Shown: one piece after another, positions 25,658 through 34,255 of the stretch | Numbering within the stretch: position 1 is the first letter of the stretch | Layout of the letters: the number at the start of each line of letters is the position of its first letter | Assembly (NCBI GenBank): GCA_016936255.1 | Contig: JAFGYE010000002.1 | Coordinates: 1 to 64,000, forward strand | Source of the DNA: Marinifilaceae bacterium | GTDB taxonomy: Bacteria > Bacteroidota > Bacteroidia > Bacteroidales > Marinifilaceae | Reading direction: 5' to 3' | DNA length: 64,000 nt | Made by a program: the position numbers and the translations under genes | Notes under the pieces: model-generated | The model's database searches: none | Told to the model about the DNA's origin: nothing | What the model saw: the letters and a program-made list of their open reading frames with translations, nothing else

Positions 25658-27463
25658 ATGAAAGACAAAATCAGAATTGCAAATGCCGGTGGTTTTTGGG
25701 GTGATGACCTTGGTGTACTTCGAAGACAGTTGGAAGGTGGAGATGTGGATTACATATCTTCTGATTTTTTAGCAGAAGTAACGATGAGTATTCTTCGTAA
25801 ACAACAGTTAAAAAACGAATCTTTAGGCTATGTTACTGATTTTGTGGATCAGATTGTAGATGTGGCTGATTTGATGAAAGAGAAAGGTGTTAGAATGATT
25901 ACAAATGCCGGAGGCATTAATCCGATAGGTTGTGCCCGTAAAATTCTCACGGAACTCAAAAAGAAAGGGATTTCAATTAAAATAGCAGTAGTTGAAGGTG
26001 ATAATATCATTGAACGGATAGATGAGTTTTATCCTTCTAAAGCTAATTTTAAGAACATGGATACCGGAGATGAGTTTAAGGATATCTTAGAAAACATACA
26101 AAGTGCGAATATTTATTTGGGTGTGCCACCTTTATTAAAAGCTTTGGAAAGCGGAGCTGATTTAATATTGGCAGGCCGTGTAACCGATACTTCGGTAACC
26201 ATGGCGCCAATGATCTATGAATTGGGCTGGAAACTGGATGATTGGGATAAATTGGCTGCAGGTTTGGTTGCCGGTCATATTATTGAATGTGGAGCTCAGT
26301 CAACAGGTGGTAATTTTACCGATTGGCAAAAAGTGAAGCGCTGGGATAATATGGGATATCCGATTGTTGAAATGAAGCAAAATGGTGAATTTACGGTATA
26401 TAAACATGAGAACACGGGAGGTTTAATCAGTATTGACACCATTCGCGAGCAATTGGTATACGAAATGGGCAATCCGGCCCAATATATCAGTCCCGATGTT
26501 GTAGCCGATTTTAGTCAGTTGGAGTTAGAACAGCTTGGCGAGAATAGGGTATTAGTGAAGAATGCAAAGGGTCATCCATCTACACCATATCTGAAAGTGT
26601 CCATGGCATATGAAGATGGATACAAAGCAACAAGTTCTATTGTAATTAGTGGTGGAAAAGTTTTGAACAAAGCACAAGAGTTTGAAAAAATATTTTGGGA
26701 GCGTTTAAAACATACTTATTTAAAGAAAAACACTGAATTTGTGGGATACAATGCCTGTCACCAACATTTGGCTGAGGATATTGATCCCAATGAAATATTA
26801 CTTCGATTATCTGTTTACGATAACGATGTTTCAAAAATCAAAGACTTTTCGATGAGTATTGCACCATTAATTTTGAGCGGACCTCCGGGAGTTGCCGTAA
26901 CAGGTGGCAGGGCAAGAATGCAGCAGGTAATTACGTATTGGCCTACTTTAATCCCAAAAACTTGTATCTCATCAATTGTATATGTTTTAAATGAAGATGG
27001 AGAAATTAAAGAAACATCAGAAATACCTTCTGTTTTAGGAAATGAACAGGAATTAGTAACTGCACAATCATCGGATTTTTATCATGACAATGTAAAAAAG
27101 AAGAAAGCTGAAAAAATGTGTGCTGTCCCATTCAGGGAAATTTGTTTGGCCCGTTCAGGAGATAAAGGAGATACTGTAAATATTGGAGTATTGGCTCGAT
27201 CGAAAGCAGTATATGAATTCTTAAAAGCAGAATTAACTTCGGAAAGAATTGCCGATATGTTTTTCGGCTTATCAAAAGGAAAAGTTACAAGATTCGAAAT
27301 TGACAATTTAATGGCTTTGAATTTTCTGTTGGAGGAAGCTTTGGATGGTGGTGGAACAAAATCATTAATGATTGATGCTCAGGGTAAAACATTTGCATCA
27401 GCACTTTTGAATCAAGAAATTGTGGTTCCTGAAGATGTTTTAGGCTCGATATTCTCTGATTAA
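25658..27463 (+). CDS. AtuA family protein (DUF1446)
   Basis: A 601-residue protein starting IRIANAGGFWGDD, with ITNAGGINPIGCA and LAGRVTDTSVTMAPM in the N-terminal DUF1446/AtuA domain. A C-terminal ferredoxin-fold-like domain (about 485-590) is marked by ARSGDKGDTVNIGVLARS. AtuA is required for acyclic terpene (citronellol) use in Pseudomonas, but its biochemical function is unknown. Here it follows the carboxylase alpha subunit and precedes an acyl-CoA dehydrogenase, paralleling the atu order. No HMG-CoA lyase gene is visible in the window, so this protein is a candidate for a missing step, though that is only inference. Confidence 0.88.
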   Translation: MKDKIRIANAGGFWGDDLGVLRRQLEGGDVDYISSDFLAEVTMSILRKQQLKNESLGYVTDFVDQIVDVADLMKEKGVRMITNAGGINPIGCARKILTELKKKGISIKIAVVEGDNIIERIDEFYPSKANFKNMDTGDEFKDILENIQSANIYLGVPPLLKALESGADLILAGRVTDTSVTMAPMIYELGWKLDDWDKLAAGLVAGHIIECGAQSTGGNFTDWQKVKRWDNMGYPIVEMKQNGEFTVYKHENTGGLISIDTIREQLVYEMGNPAQYISPDVVADFSQLELEQLGENRVLVKNAKGHPSTPYLKVSMAYEDGYKATSSIVISGGKVLNKAQEFEKIFWERLKHTYLKKNTEFVGYNACHQHLAEDIDPNEILLRLSVYDNDVSKIKDFSMSIAPLILSGPPGVAVTGGRARMQQVITYWPTLIPKTCISSIVYVLNEDGEIKETSEIPSVLGNEQELVTAQSSDFYHDNVKKKKAEKMCAVPFREICLARSGDKGDTVNIGVLARSKAVYEFLKAELTSERIADMFFGLSKGKVTRFEIDNLMALNFLLEEALDGGGTKSLMIDAQGKTFASALLNQEIVVPEDVLGSIFSD

Positions 27464-27603
27464 TTCACAAAATAAATACGAGATAGGATTTGTGAAATCA
27501 TTGATAGTTGCTAACTTAATATTTATGAATGGGGAAGTTTAAAGATTGAAGTGACAGGATTTATTCCTCATTCCGGGATTATTAATTACTAATTGAAATA
27601 TAT

Positions 27604-28749
27604 ATGTTTCCATATTTGAATGATGAACATGATACGATAAGAAAGGCCGTTCGTGATTTTGCAGAGCGGGATATAAAACCATTGGCTCAGGAATTGGATG
27701 AGAAAGAGGAGTTTTCAATTGAATTGACTCGAAAAATGGGAGAAATGGGATTATTTGGCATGACACTTCCTGAAAAGTATGGCGGACATAAAACCGATTA
27801 TTTATCTTATATAATTGCTGTTGAGGAGATTGCACGGGTTGATGGCTCGCACGCAGCAACACTTGCAGCTCACAATTCGCTTGGAATAGGGCCGTTGTAT
27901 GAATTTGGCAGTGAAGAGCAAAAATTAAAATACTTGCCTGGACTTTGTTCCGGAAAAGAGTTGTGGGCCTTTGGATTGACTGAACCTGAGGCTGGTTCAG
28001 ATTCCCGGGGATCAAAAACATTTGCTAAAGACAATGAAAATAACTGGGAGATTAACGGATCGAAAATCTTCATTACAAATGGATCAACTCCTTTGTGTTC
28101 GGGGGTTACAGTTCAGGCTGTAACAGCAATAAACGGTAAGGATAAAGAATTTACCACCTTTATTGTTGAAAAAGGAACACCGGGTTGGAAATCAAAAGCC
28201 ATGCATGGCAAAATGATGTGGAGGGCTTCAGATACCTCGGAAATGTTCTTTGATTCTTGCTGCATACCAAAAGAAAATATGTTGGGCGAACGTGGTATGG
28301 GATCTAAGGTGATGTTAAAAACTTTGGATTCAGGAAGATTATCGATTGCAGCCATGGGACTCGGATGTGCTCAGGGCGCATATGAATTGGCTCTGGCTTA
28401 TGCCAAAGAGAGAAAACAATTTGGAAAAGCATTGTCTAAATTTCAGGCTGTTTCGTTTAAATTAGCTGATATGGCTTTGAAAATTGAGTTAGCAAGAAAC
28501 CTGTTGTATAAAGCATGCTGGTTGAAAGATACAGGGAAAGAATATGGAAAAGAGGCTGCTATGGCTAAATTGTATTGTTCAGAAATTGCAAAGGAAGTTG
28601 CCGACGAAGCTGTTCAAATTCACGGTGGATATGGTTTGATGAAAGAATATCCGGTAGAACGGTTTTATCGTGATCAACGTCTTCTTCAAATTGGAGAAGG
28701 AACATCTGAAATTCAAAGATTGGTCATTTCAAGATATATTGGATGTTGA
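27604..28749 (+). CDS. Acyl-CoA dehydrogenase, second copy
   Basis: A 381-residue acyl-CoA dehydrogenase with AFGLTEPEAGSDSRG, IFITNGS, WRASDTSEMFFD and QIHGGYGLMKEYPVERFYRD. Its position suggests an isovaleryl-CoA dehydrogenase feeding the carboxylase. However, the catalytic base is a Glu in GEGTSEIQ, as in short-chain and short-branched-chain enzymes. Isovaleryl-CoA dehydrogenases have Ala or Gly there and place the base in an earlier helix. The substrate may therefore be isobutyryl-, 2-methylbutyryl- or another short acyl-CoA. Electrons should go to the ETF encoded in the same cluster. It follows AtuA by 140 bases. Confidence 0.9.
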   Translation: MFPYLNDEHDTIRKAVRDFAERDIKPLAQELDEKEEFSIELTRKMGEMGLFGMTLPEKYGGHKTDYLSYIIAVEEIARVDGSHAATLAAHNSLGIGPLYEFGSEEQKLKYLPGLCSGKELWAFGLTEPEAGSDSRGSKTFAKDNENNWEINGSKIFITNGSTPLCSGVTVQAVTAINGKDKEFTTFIVEKGTPGWKSKAMHGKMMWRASDTSEMFFDSCCIPKENMLGERGMGSKVMLKTLDSGRLSIAAMGLGCAQGAYELALAYAKERKQFGKALSKFQAVSFKLADMALKIELARNLLYKACWLKDTGKEYGKEAAMAKLYCSEIAKEVADEAVQIHGGYGLMKEYPVERFYRDQRLLQIGEGTSEIQRLVISRYIGC

Positions 28750-28846
28750 GATGTATTACAATAGAATGCATGGAAAATAAATAAAAGTATAAGACAAACG
28801 GAAGAGACTGTTGTTTCTAATTTTAAGTTATATAACTACAAACACT

Positions 28847-29923
28847 ATGAGTAGAGAACTGATACTTGCTTTAAATCCGCGAATGCAATTTACACGAATA
28901 GCAGTTTATCGGATGAACTCTCCGGTTTTTTTAAAGAAAATTAACCATAAGCCAGAGGAGATTGATGATTTTAAATGTTTTTGCGATCAAACAAAATTTC
29001 GGGCAAAAGTGATTATGGATGAGTTAAAGGCCAATGATATTGCTATTGATGAAATAAAAATTATTATTGGCAGAGGAGGACTTATCAAGCCGTTAAAATC
29101 TGGTGTTTATCGCGTTAATGAGGCCATGATTAAAGACCTCTCGAATTGTGAGTTTGGCAATGATGTTGTGAATCTTAGTGGATTACTCGCCTATACGATT
29201 TCAGAACAAATTGATGGTGCAGAAGCCTTTGTTGCCGACCCTGTTGTGGTTGATGAATTGGAAGATATAGCAAGAATAACAGGTCGTCCTGAGTTTAAAA
29301 AGCGTTCTATTTTTCATGCATTGGATCAGAAAACAAGTGCAAGAAGGTATGCTAAGAGCATTTATAAAAAATATGAAGAATTGAATCTGATAATTGCTCA
29401 CTTAGGTGGAGGAATAAGCATTGGAGCTCATAAAAAGGGGAGAGTAATAGATTCAAATCAGGCATACGATGGTGATGGGCCGTTTTCACCGATTAGAAGT
29501 GGAAGTTTGCCAATGGGAGAGATGATTCAAATGTGCTTTTCAGGAAAATATACTCAGGAAGAGATGATGAAAATGCAGACAGGTGAAGGTGGTTTGTATG
29601 CTTATTTTAAAACTTACAGTGGATTTGATGTTTGTAAAATGAGGGATGCAGGTGATTCTAAAGCTACAGAGGTGTTATCAGCAATGGCTTATCAAGTTGC
29701 TAAGTCAATAGGTTCAATGTATCCTGTATTTGGTGATGAAGCTGTTGATGCGATTATTATTACAGGTGGTTTGGCTAAAGATGAAAGATTAGTGAAAGAA
29801 ATAAGAACAAGGGTTGAAAAAATTGCTCCCGTTACTATTTATCCCGGAGCAGAAGTACTGAGTGCTCTTAGTGATTATGGTAGAATGATTTTACGAAATG
29901 AGACAGAAATATTAGATTACTAG
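28847..29923 (+). CDS. Butyrate kinase homologue with altered N-terminal phosphate loop
   Basis: From ATG 28847 it has 358 residues, the normal length of butyrate kinase. The ORF extends to an upstream TTG but those codons are unlike the family. The ASKHA fold is clear: IAHLGGGISIGAHKKGRVID, DGDGPFSPIRSGSLP, MAYQVAKSIGSMYPVFG, ITGGLAKDERLVKEI and PGAEVLSALSDYG. The usual N-terminal loop NPGSTSTK, which contacts phosphate and substrate, reads NPRMQFTR here, losing Gly and three Ser/Thr positions. It may be inactive, regulatory or altered in substrate. No phosphate butyryltransferase gene is adjacent, unlike the usual ptb-buk pair. It ends the acyl-CoA cluster. Confidence 0.85.
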   Translation: MSRELILALNPRMQFTRIAVYRMNSPVFLKKINHKPEEIDDFKCFCDQTKFRAKVIMDELKANDIAIDEIKIIIGRGGLIKPLKSGVYRVNEAMIKDLSNCEFGNDVVNLSGLLAYTISEQIDGAEAFVADPVVVDELEDIARITGRPEFKKRSIFHALDQKTSARRYAKSIYKKYEELNLIIAHLGGGISIGAHKKGRVIDSNQAYDGDGPFSPIRSGSLPMGEMIQMCFSGKYTQEEMMKMQTGEGGLYAYFKTYSGFDVCKMRDAGDSKATEVLSAMAYQVAKSIGSMYPVFGDEAVDAIIITGGLAKDERLVKEIRTRVEKIAPVTIYPGAEVLSALSDYGRMILRNETEILDY

Positions 29924-29951
29924 AAGAATTTATTTTAATTTATAATCAATA

Positions 29952-29978
29952 AAAATCAGCTTTGGCTGATTTTTTTAT
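29952..29978 (+). terminator. Rho-independent terminator of the acyl-CoA cluster
   Basis: AAAATCAGC-TTT-GGCTGATTTTTTTAT forms a compact hairpin with a long U-tract, 28 bases after the butyrate-kinase-like gene. It is the first terminator seen after the one following yebC, which supports a long transcription unit from 8572 to 29923. Confidence 0.9.
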
Positions 29979-30269
29979 GCTTCAAACGAAATTCAATCCT
30001 AGTTTTTGTTCAATTGCATACTATTAATAACCAGATAGCTAGAGTGTTGAATGTTTGACCGACAAAAATCGCCCATTAAATGATAAATGTCGATTTAAAA
30101 ACCAAATTCCTCGTTTTTTAAACAAAACAAACCTCTTTCTTGTAGTTTATAAATCTCGCCAGCCATTTATTGATAAGGCATTTGCATTCATATATATTTA
30201 AAAAGTATAAGGAGATGCACTCTTTGTGCCAAAAAAGGAACTACTAAATTTAATCTTATATTTTTTATT
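29979..30269. other. Upstream region of the hexahaem cytochrome gene
   Basis: About 290 bases with no ORF. It holds the 16-bp Crp/Fnr-like motif at 30081-30096 and AT-rich DNA. No exact TAnnTTTG element was found. AAGGAG (30209-30214) is too far from the start codon to act as its ribosome binding site. Confidence 0.4.
30081..30096 (-). promoter_or_regulatory. Candidate Crp/Fnr-type operator before the hexahaem cytochrome gene
   Basis: TGATAAATGTCGATTT matches exactly, in opposite orientation, the sequence at 38439-38454 upstream of the cytochrome set and the Crp/Fnr gene. The core TGAT-AAAT-GTCGA is an imperfect form of the FNR dyad TTGAT-N4-ATCAA. It lies about 175 bases before the start codon. 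Confidence 0.5.
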
Positions 30270-31328
30270 ATGAAAAAAACTCGCTTATTTTTTCAATTTG
30301 TAGGAATTGGTGTTTTCACCATTTCTCTGTTAATAGCTGGTTGTACAAAGGAAGGACCTATGGGACCTGCTGGTGCTGACGGAACTAATGGAACCAATGG
30401 AACTGATGGAAATTCAACATGTTTAGATTGTCATGCTACAGAAGTTAAATCTAATATTGAGGCTCAATTTGCAATGTCCGTTCATAGCAGTGGTATCAAT
30501 GCTGTTGATTATGCTGGGGGACGCGCTTCTTGTGCACAATGTCACTCTCATCAGGGGTTTGTCCAATTCGCTAATACAGGTGAAGTTGCTGGTAATATTA
30601 GCAATCCTACGGCATGGGAATGTGCAACATGTCATGGTTTGCATGAGTCGTTTGGAGGCAGCGATTATGCTTTAAGACTTAAAGATCCAGTACATCCAAT
30701 ATTTGATCCTAGTATTACTATGGATTTAAATGGAAACTCAAATTTATGTGCAAATTGTCATCAGTCAAGAAGAGCTGAGCCTATTTTTGACGTGCCAGGA
30801 GAAACATACAAAATTACAAGTACTCATTACGGGCCTCATCATGGAGCACAGGCTAATGTAGTTGCTGGTGTTGGCTTTGCTGAAATTGAAGGTTCTGTAA
30901 CTTATCCTGTGGCTGGATCTGCAACTCATTTAGCACAAGCTTCTTGTACCGGTTGTCATATGGCAGAATTTGATAATGATGAAGATCAAGGTGGACATAC
31001 ATATAATCCTTCTCTTTTAGCATGTAATACATGTCATGGTGTTGAAGAGGCAGATTTTAATTATGGAGGAGTACAATCAATTGTTGAAGGTCAACTTGAA
31101 ACACTTAGAGACGAATTAATCCGTTTAGGTGTTGTGGTTTGGGTTGAAGCTGATGCAGCTTACGAACCAGTTGTTGGAACTTATCCTATGGTTCAGGCAC
31201 GCGCATTCTTTAATTGGGCTGGATTAGAAGAAGATCGTAGTTTAGGAGTACACAATCCAAAATATGTGAAAGCTTTATTGCAAAATTCAATTGAAGCATT
31301 AGAAGCAGAGCCAACTCCAGGTATCTAA
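30270..31328 (+). CDS. Hexahaem cytochrome c lipoprotein with collagen-like stalk
   Basis: A 352-residue lipoprotein. The signal ends in LIAGC with the lipidated Cys at 25. Directly after it, residues 29-49 are seven Gly-X-Y triplets (GPM, GPA, GAD, then GTN/GTD types), a collagen-like spacer. Six CxxCH haem motifs follow at 51, 88, 118, 160, 226 and 252, and extra histidines such as STHYGPHHG can serve as axial ligands. The C-terminal 80 residues are haem-free. It probably sits at the outer membrane, held away from it by the stalk, and carries electrons. It is monocistronic, with its own terminator, and shares a 16-bp upstream motif with the cytochrome set at 34893-38296. Confidence 0.9.
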   Translation: MKKTRLFFQFVGIGVFTISLLIAGCTKEGPMGPAGADGTNGTNGTDGNSTCLDCHATEVKSNIEAQFAMSVHSSGINAVDYAGGRASCAQCHSHQGFVQFANTGEVAGNISNPTAWECATCHGLHESFGGSDYALRLKDPVHPIFDPSITMDLNGNSNLCANCHQSRRAEPIFDVPGETYKITSTHYGPHHGAQANVVAGVGFAEIEGSVTYPVAGSATHLAQASCTGCHMAEFDNDEDQGGHTYNPSLLACNTCHGVEEADFNYGGVQSIVEGQLETLRDELIRLGVVVWVEADAAYEPVVGTYPMVQARAFFNWAGLEEDRSLGVHNPKYVKALLQNSIEALEAEPTPGI

Positions 31329-31354
31329 TTTGCTTACAATATTAATAATAAAAG

Positions 31355-31392
31355 AAGTTGCTCATCTGAAAAGATTGAGCAACTTTTTTATG
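31355..31392 (+). terminator. Rho-independent terminator after the hexahaem gene
   Basis: GTTGCTCA and TGAGCAAC form an 8-bp perfect stem around TCTGAAAAGAT, followed by TTTTTTA. Confidence 0.9.
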
Positions 31393-31472
31393 CAGCAAAA
31401 ACGGTTGTAATTTAAGGAGAGATTTGCTCTGAAAGGATATTATAGACAAGAACCTAAATATAAAAGGGAAAT

Positions 31473-31502
31473 AAAAAAACCGGGAATACCCCGGTTTTTT
31501 TA
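31473..31502 (-). terminator. Terminator of the HMA/TonB module (bidirectional form)
   Basis: AAAAAACCGGGG-TATT-CCCGGTTTTTTT on the minus strand is a GC-rich hairpin with U-tracts on both sides. It lies 29 bases past the HMA gene's stop and would also stop plus-strand read-through from the hexahaem gene. Confidence 0.9.
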
Positions 31503-31530
31503 TTTCTTAAATACTGCTATTATTAAGGTT

Positions 31531-31848
31531 TTATTTACTAGCTTCTTCTTTTACTTTAAATTTTAATTTTTCAAGAGCTTCTTTTAAATTTTTTTTATTG
31601 GTTACTTTGGTTTTATAGGTAACAGTCACTTGTTGCTTTTTGAAATCAATCTTTAAAGCTTTTACTCCTTTCTCATAAGGAATGTTTTTTTCAATTTTAC
31701 TGGCACATCCCATACAATCCATTTCAACCTTGAAAATTACAGTATCAACTTTCTTCTCTTCTTTGCTATTTGCAAAAGTAGTACTTGTAAGCAAAACGAA
31801 ACTTAAGGCCATTATGGATGTTCTAAGATTTCTTGTAATTTGTTTCAT
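31531..31848 (-). CDS. Exported heavy-metal-associated (HMA) domain protein
   Basis: A 105-residue protein with a signal peptide (MALSFVLLTSTTFANS) followed by one HMA ferredoxin-like domain. The metal motif is MDCMGC, and the usual beta-alpha-beta pattern follows to the C-terminus. Such domains bind Cu(I) or similar soft metals. Export means it works in the periplasm as a metal chaperone or scavenger, not as the cytosolic CopZ type. It is last in a three-gene minus-strand set, 32 bases after the TonB-dependent receptor, so it likely hands over metal taken up or sensed by that receptor. Confidence 0.88.
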   Translation of the reverse strand: MKQITRNLRTSIMALSFVLLTSTTFANSKEEKKVDTVIFKVEMDCMGCASKIEKNIPYEKGVKALKIDFKKQQVTVTYKTKVTNKKNLKEALEKLKFKVKEEASK

Positions 31849-31880
31849 GTTTATTATTATTTGAACTGGTAAATATTTCT

Positions 31881-34100
31881 TTATTCAATTGTTAGGCGAA
31901 CACCTAAATAAAATTTTCTTTCCTGAATCGGTCCCCAGATCATAGTAGCATCAAAGTGCTCTCCAAAAGGGTTTTCTGCTTCTATAATAGGATTCTTTTG
32001 AGTATAATTGCCAAGATTTTCTCCTCCAAAATACAATTCCCAAATGCGAAAACGTTTTGTGATTTGGGCGTTCATCAAAGCATAAGCCGGAGATTTTTCT
32101 CTTCGTTGAAAATCACTTGGATTTTCCTGAGTAGATGGAATTTTCATATCACCGTTAAACTGAGTGGTAAAATCAAATTGCCATTTGTTAAAGTTGGTTG
32201 CATATGACAAATTGATTAAACCTTTGTAACGATTCACGTATGGAACTTTTCTGAATTCATTATTAATATCCGCCTTAACATCCGAAAAGCGAATTCCAGT
32301 AGTAACATCAAAACGTTCTACAGGCTCAAATTTTAGTTCTATTTGAAAGTTGTTTGCCCATGATCGTCCATCCATATTGTAAAATTTAACTGAATTCAGA
32401 TTGTTATCCAGATCAACAATTACCTGGTTACTGAATGTAGTTCTATAGCAATCAGCCGAAGCTGTAAAACTTTTTTCAAATAAATTGAAATCCTGAGTTA
32501 AGCTTAAGCCAAAGTTCCATGCTTTTTCCTGTTTTAAATTATCCTGGATATAAAAAGACCTGCTTGAAGCTAGCAGAAAGCTGTTTTCAGCAATTGGATT
32601 AGAGGTTCTTCTGCCACTGCCACTTGCCATGCGAATTGTTGATGTAGGAGTAAATTGATATCTGAAATGAACTCGTGGAGTTACAAAATCACCAAAAATA
32701 TTGTGATTGTCATACCGCAAGCCTGTTTGCAAAGTGATTTTGTCATTAGGGAGCCATGAGTACTCTACATAAGCACCTGCAACTTTTTTGGTTTGGTTAG
32801 TACCAAGATTGTCTCCAGATAAATAATCTTTGAAGTCATCGTAAACATACGATAAGCCGGCAGTGTATTTGTGTTTCAAATTCCCAATATAAGATTGAAA
32901 AAGCAAATTGGCATAAAAATATTTCTGATCCGCATCGTAATTTCTTAATCCGTAAAATGATTTTTGCTCGTGCGCGGCAAAATTAGTGATCAATGCAATG
33001 CTCTTATTGCCATCTTTTGGAAACATGTATCCCATTTTTGCAAATGCTTCATATCTGCGTGTGTCAATATTAATTCGGTAGGCATTGCTGAGATCATTAG
33101 GTTGATTTGTATTATATCCTTTTTGACCACCAGTTCGTTGTTCATCAATGAATTTAATGCCAAATTGGGCTTTCAGATTTTTACCGGCGTCCCAATTCCA
33201 ACGGTTCACAAAATTGTATTGTGACACCATTGGATCGTCTAAAAAATGATCATGGTTCATATCTATTTCCCGATCATTATCTTGAACATGGGCGAGGATA
33301 GAAGTTGATAATTTTGGCGAAAACTTAACGGAAGTAATTGCATTAACCTCAGTCATTCCCATACTGTTGGCATAAGTGTTTAGATAGAATTTTGGCGATT
33401 TTTGTGGTTTCAGATATTCTATATTGATTTGACCGGTTATGGACTCATATCCATTAATAACAGATCCAACTCCTTTAGAAACCTGTATGGATTCCATCCA
33501 AGGTCCGGGAACATACACCATGCCGTAAACAGATGCCAATCCCTTAAAATTTGGATTTTTTTCAGTCATCATTTCGATATATTTCCCGGTAAGTCCAAGC
33601 AGCTTAATTGATTTCGCACCTGTCGCGGCATCGGCGTACGAAACATCAACCGAAGCATTTGTTTCAAAGCTTTCGGAAAGATTGCAGCAAGCTGCTTTAC
33701 ACAGTTCAGCACCTGTTATATTTTGCGACTGTATCGGGTTTTCCCGATCTGTAACAGTTCCCAATTTACGCTTCGAAATTACAACTTCGTTTAGTGCAAT
33801 ATTAGGAATAAGTTCTACGATGATTTCTTTTGTGCCAATTTGTTCAAGAGTTATTTCTTTTGTTTCATAACCAACAAATTGTATCACCAGTGTTTTGGAT
33901 TTCGTACTTGAATTTAAAGTGAAAATACCATCAGCGTTTGCGGCTGTGCCAATTGTTGTGTTTTTCCAAAATATCGAAGCTCCGGCTAATGGGATAATTT
34001 CTCCGGAAACAGGTTTTTCAATTATTTTTCCTTTGATATCTTCAGCAATTGAGAAAATTGGAAGCAGAGATAGGATTATTGTTAGAATTCTAATCTTCAT
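31881..34100 (-). CDS. TonB-dependent outer-membrane receptor, probably metal-related
   Basis: A 739-residue receptor with a signal peptide (about 1-19), a carboxypeptidase-regulatory-like beta-sandwich (about 20-95, PLAGASIFWKNTTIGTAANADGIF), a plug domain (about 110-230) and a 22-strand-type barrel ending in aromatic GVRLTIE. The plug contains three cysteines at 134, 138 and 139 (ELCKAACCNLSESFETN), a feature I associate with receptors next to HMA proteins. There is no SusD partner, so polysaccharide import is unlikely. Flanking genes encode a Cys-rich HYC_CC_PP protein and an HMA protein. Copper or another soft metal is the likely ligand. Confidence 0.9.
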   Translation of the reverse strand: MKIRILTIILSLLPIFSIAEDIKGKIIEKPVSGEIIPLAGASIFWKNTTIGTAANADGIFTLNSSTKSKTLVIQFVGYETKEITLEQIGTKEIIVELIPNIALNEVVISKRKLGTVTDRENPIQSQNITGAELCKAACCNLSESFETNASVDVSYADAATGAKSIKLLGLTGKYIEMMTEKNPNFKGLASVYGMVYVPGPWMESIQVSKGVGSVINGYESITGQINIEYLKPQKSPKFYLNTYANSMGMTEVNAITSVKFSPKLSTSILAHVQDNDREIDMNHDHFLDDPMVSQYNFVNRWNWDAGKNLKAQFGIKFIDEQRTGGQKGYNTNQPNDLSNAYRINIDTRRYEAFAKMGYMFPKDGNKSIALITNFAAHEQKSFYGLRNYDADQKYFYANLLFQSYIGNLKHKYTAGLSYVYDDFKDYLSGDNLGTNQTKKVAGAYVEYSWLPNDKITLQTGLRYDNHNIFGDFVTPRVHFRYQFTPTSTIRMASGSGRRTSNPIAENSFLLASSRSFYIQDNLKQEKAWNFGLSLTQDFNLFEKSFTASADCYRTTFSNQVIVDLDNNLNSVKFYNMDGRSWANNFQIELKFEPVERFDVTTGIRFSDVKADINNEFRKVPYVNRYKGLINLSYATNFNKWQFDFTTQFNGDMKIPSTQENPSDFQRREKSPAYALMNAQITKRFRIWELYFGGENLGNYTQKNPIIEAENPFGEHFDATMIWGPIQERKFYLGVRLTIE

Positions 34101-34255
34101 ATGAAATAAATAAACACAATAGATAAGTAAAGTCTTATATTGAGACTTTTGATCTAAAGAGTAGTTAAATAAGTGATTATTTTTGGTACTGAAATTTACA
34201 AGATCTCTTATGGATAAGAAATCATGGTATTAAATGAAGCAGAAATGGTAGGAAA

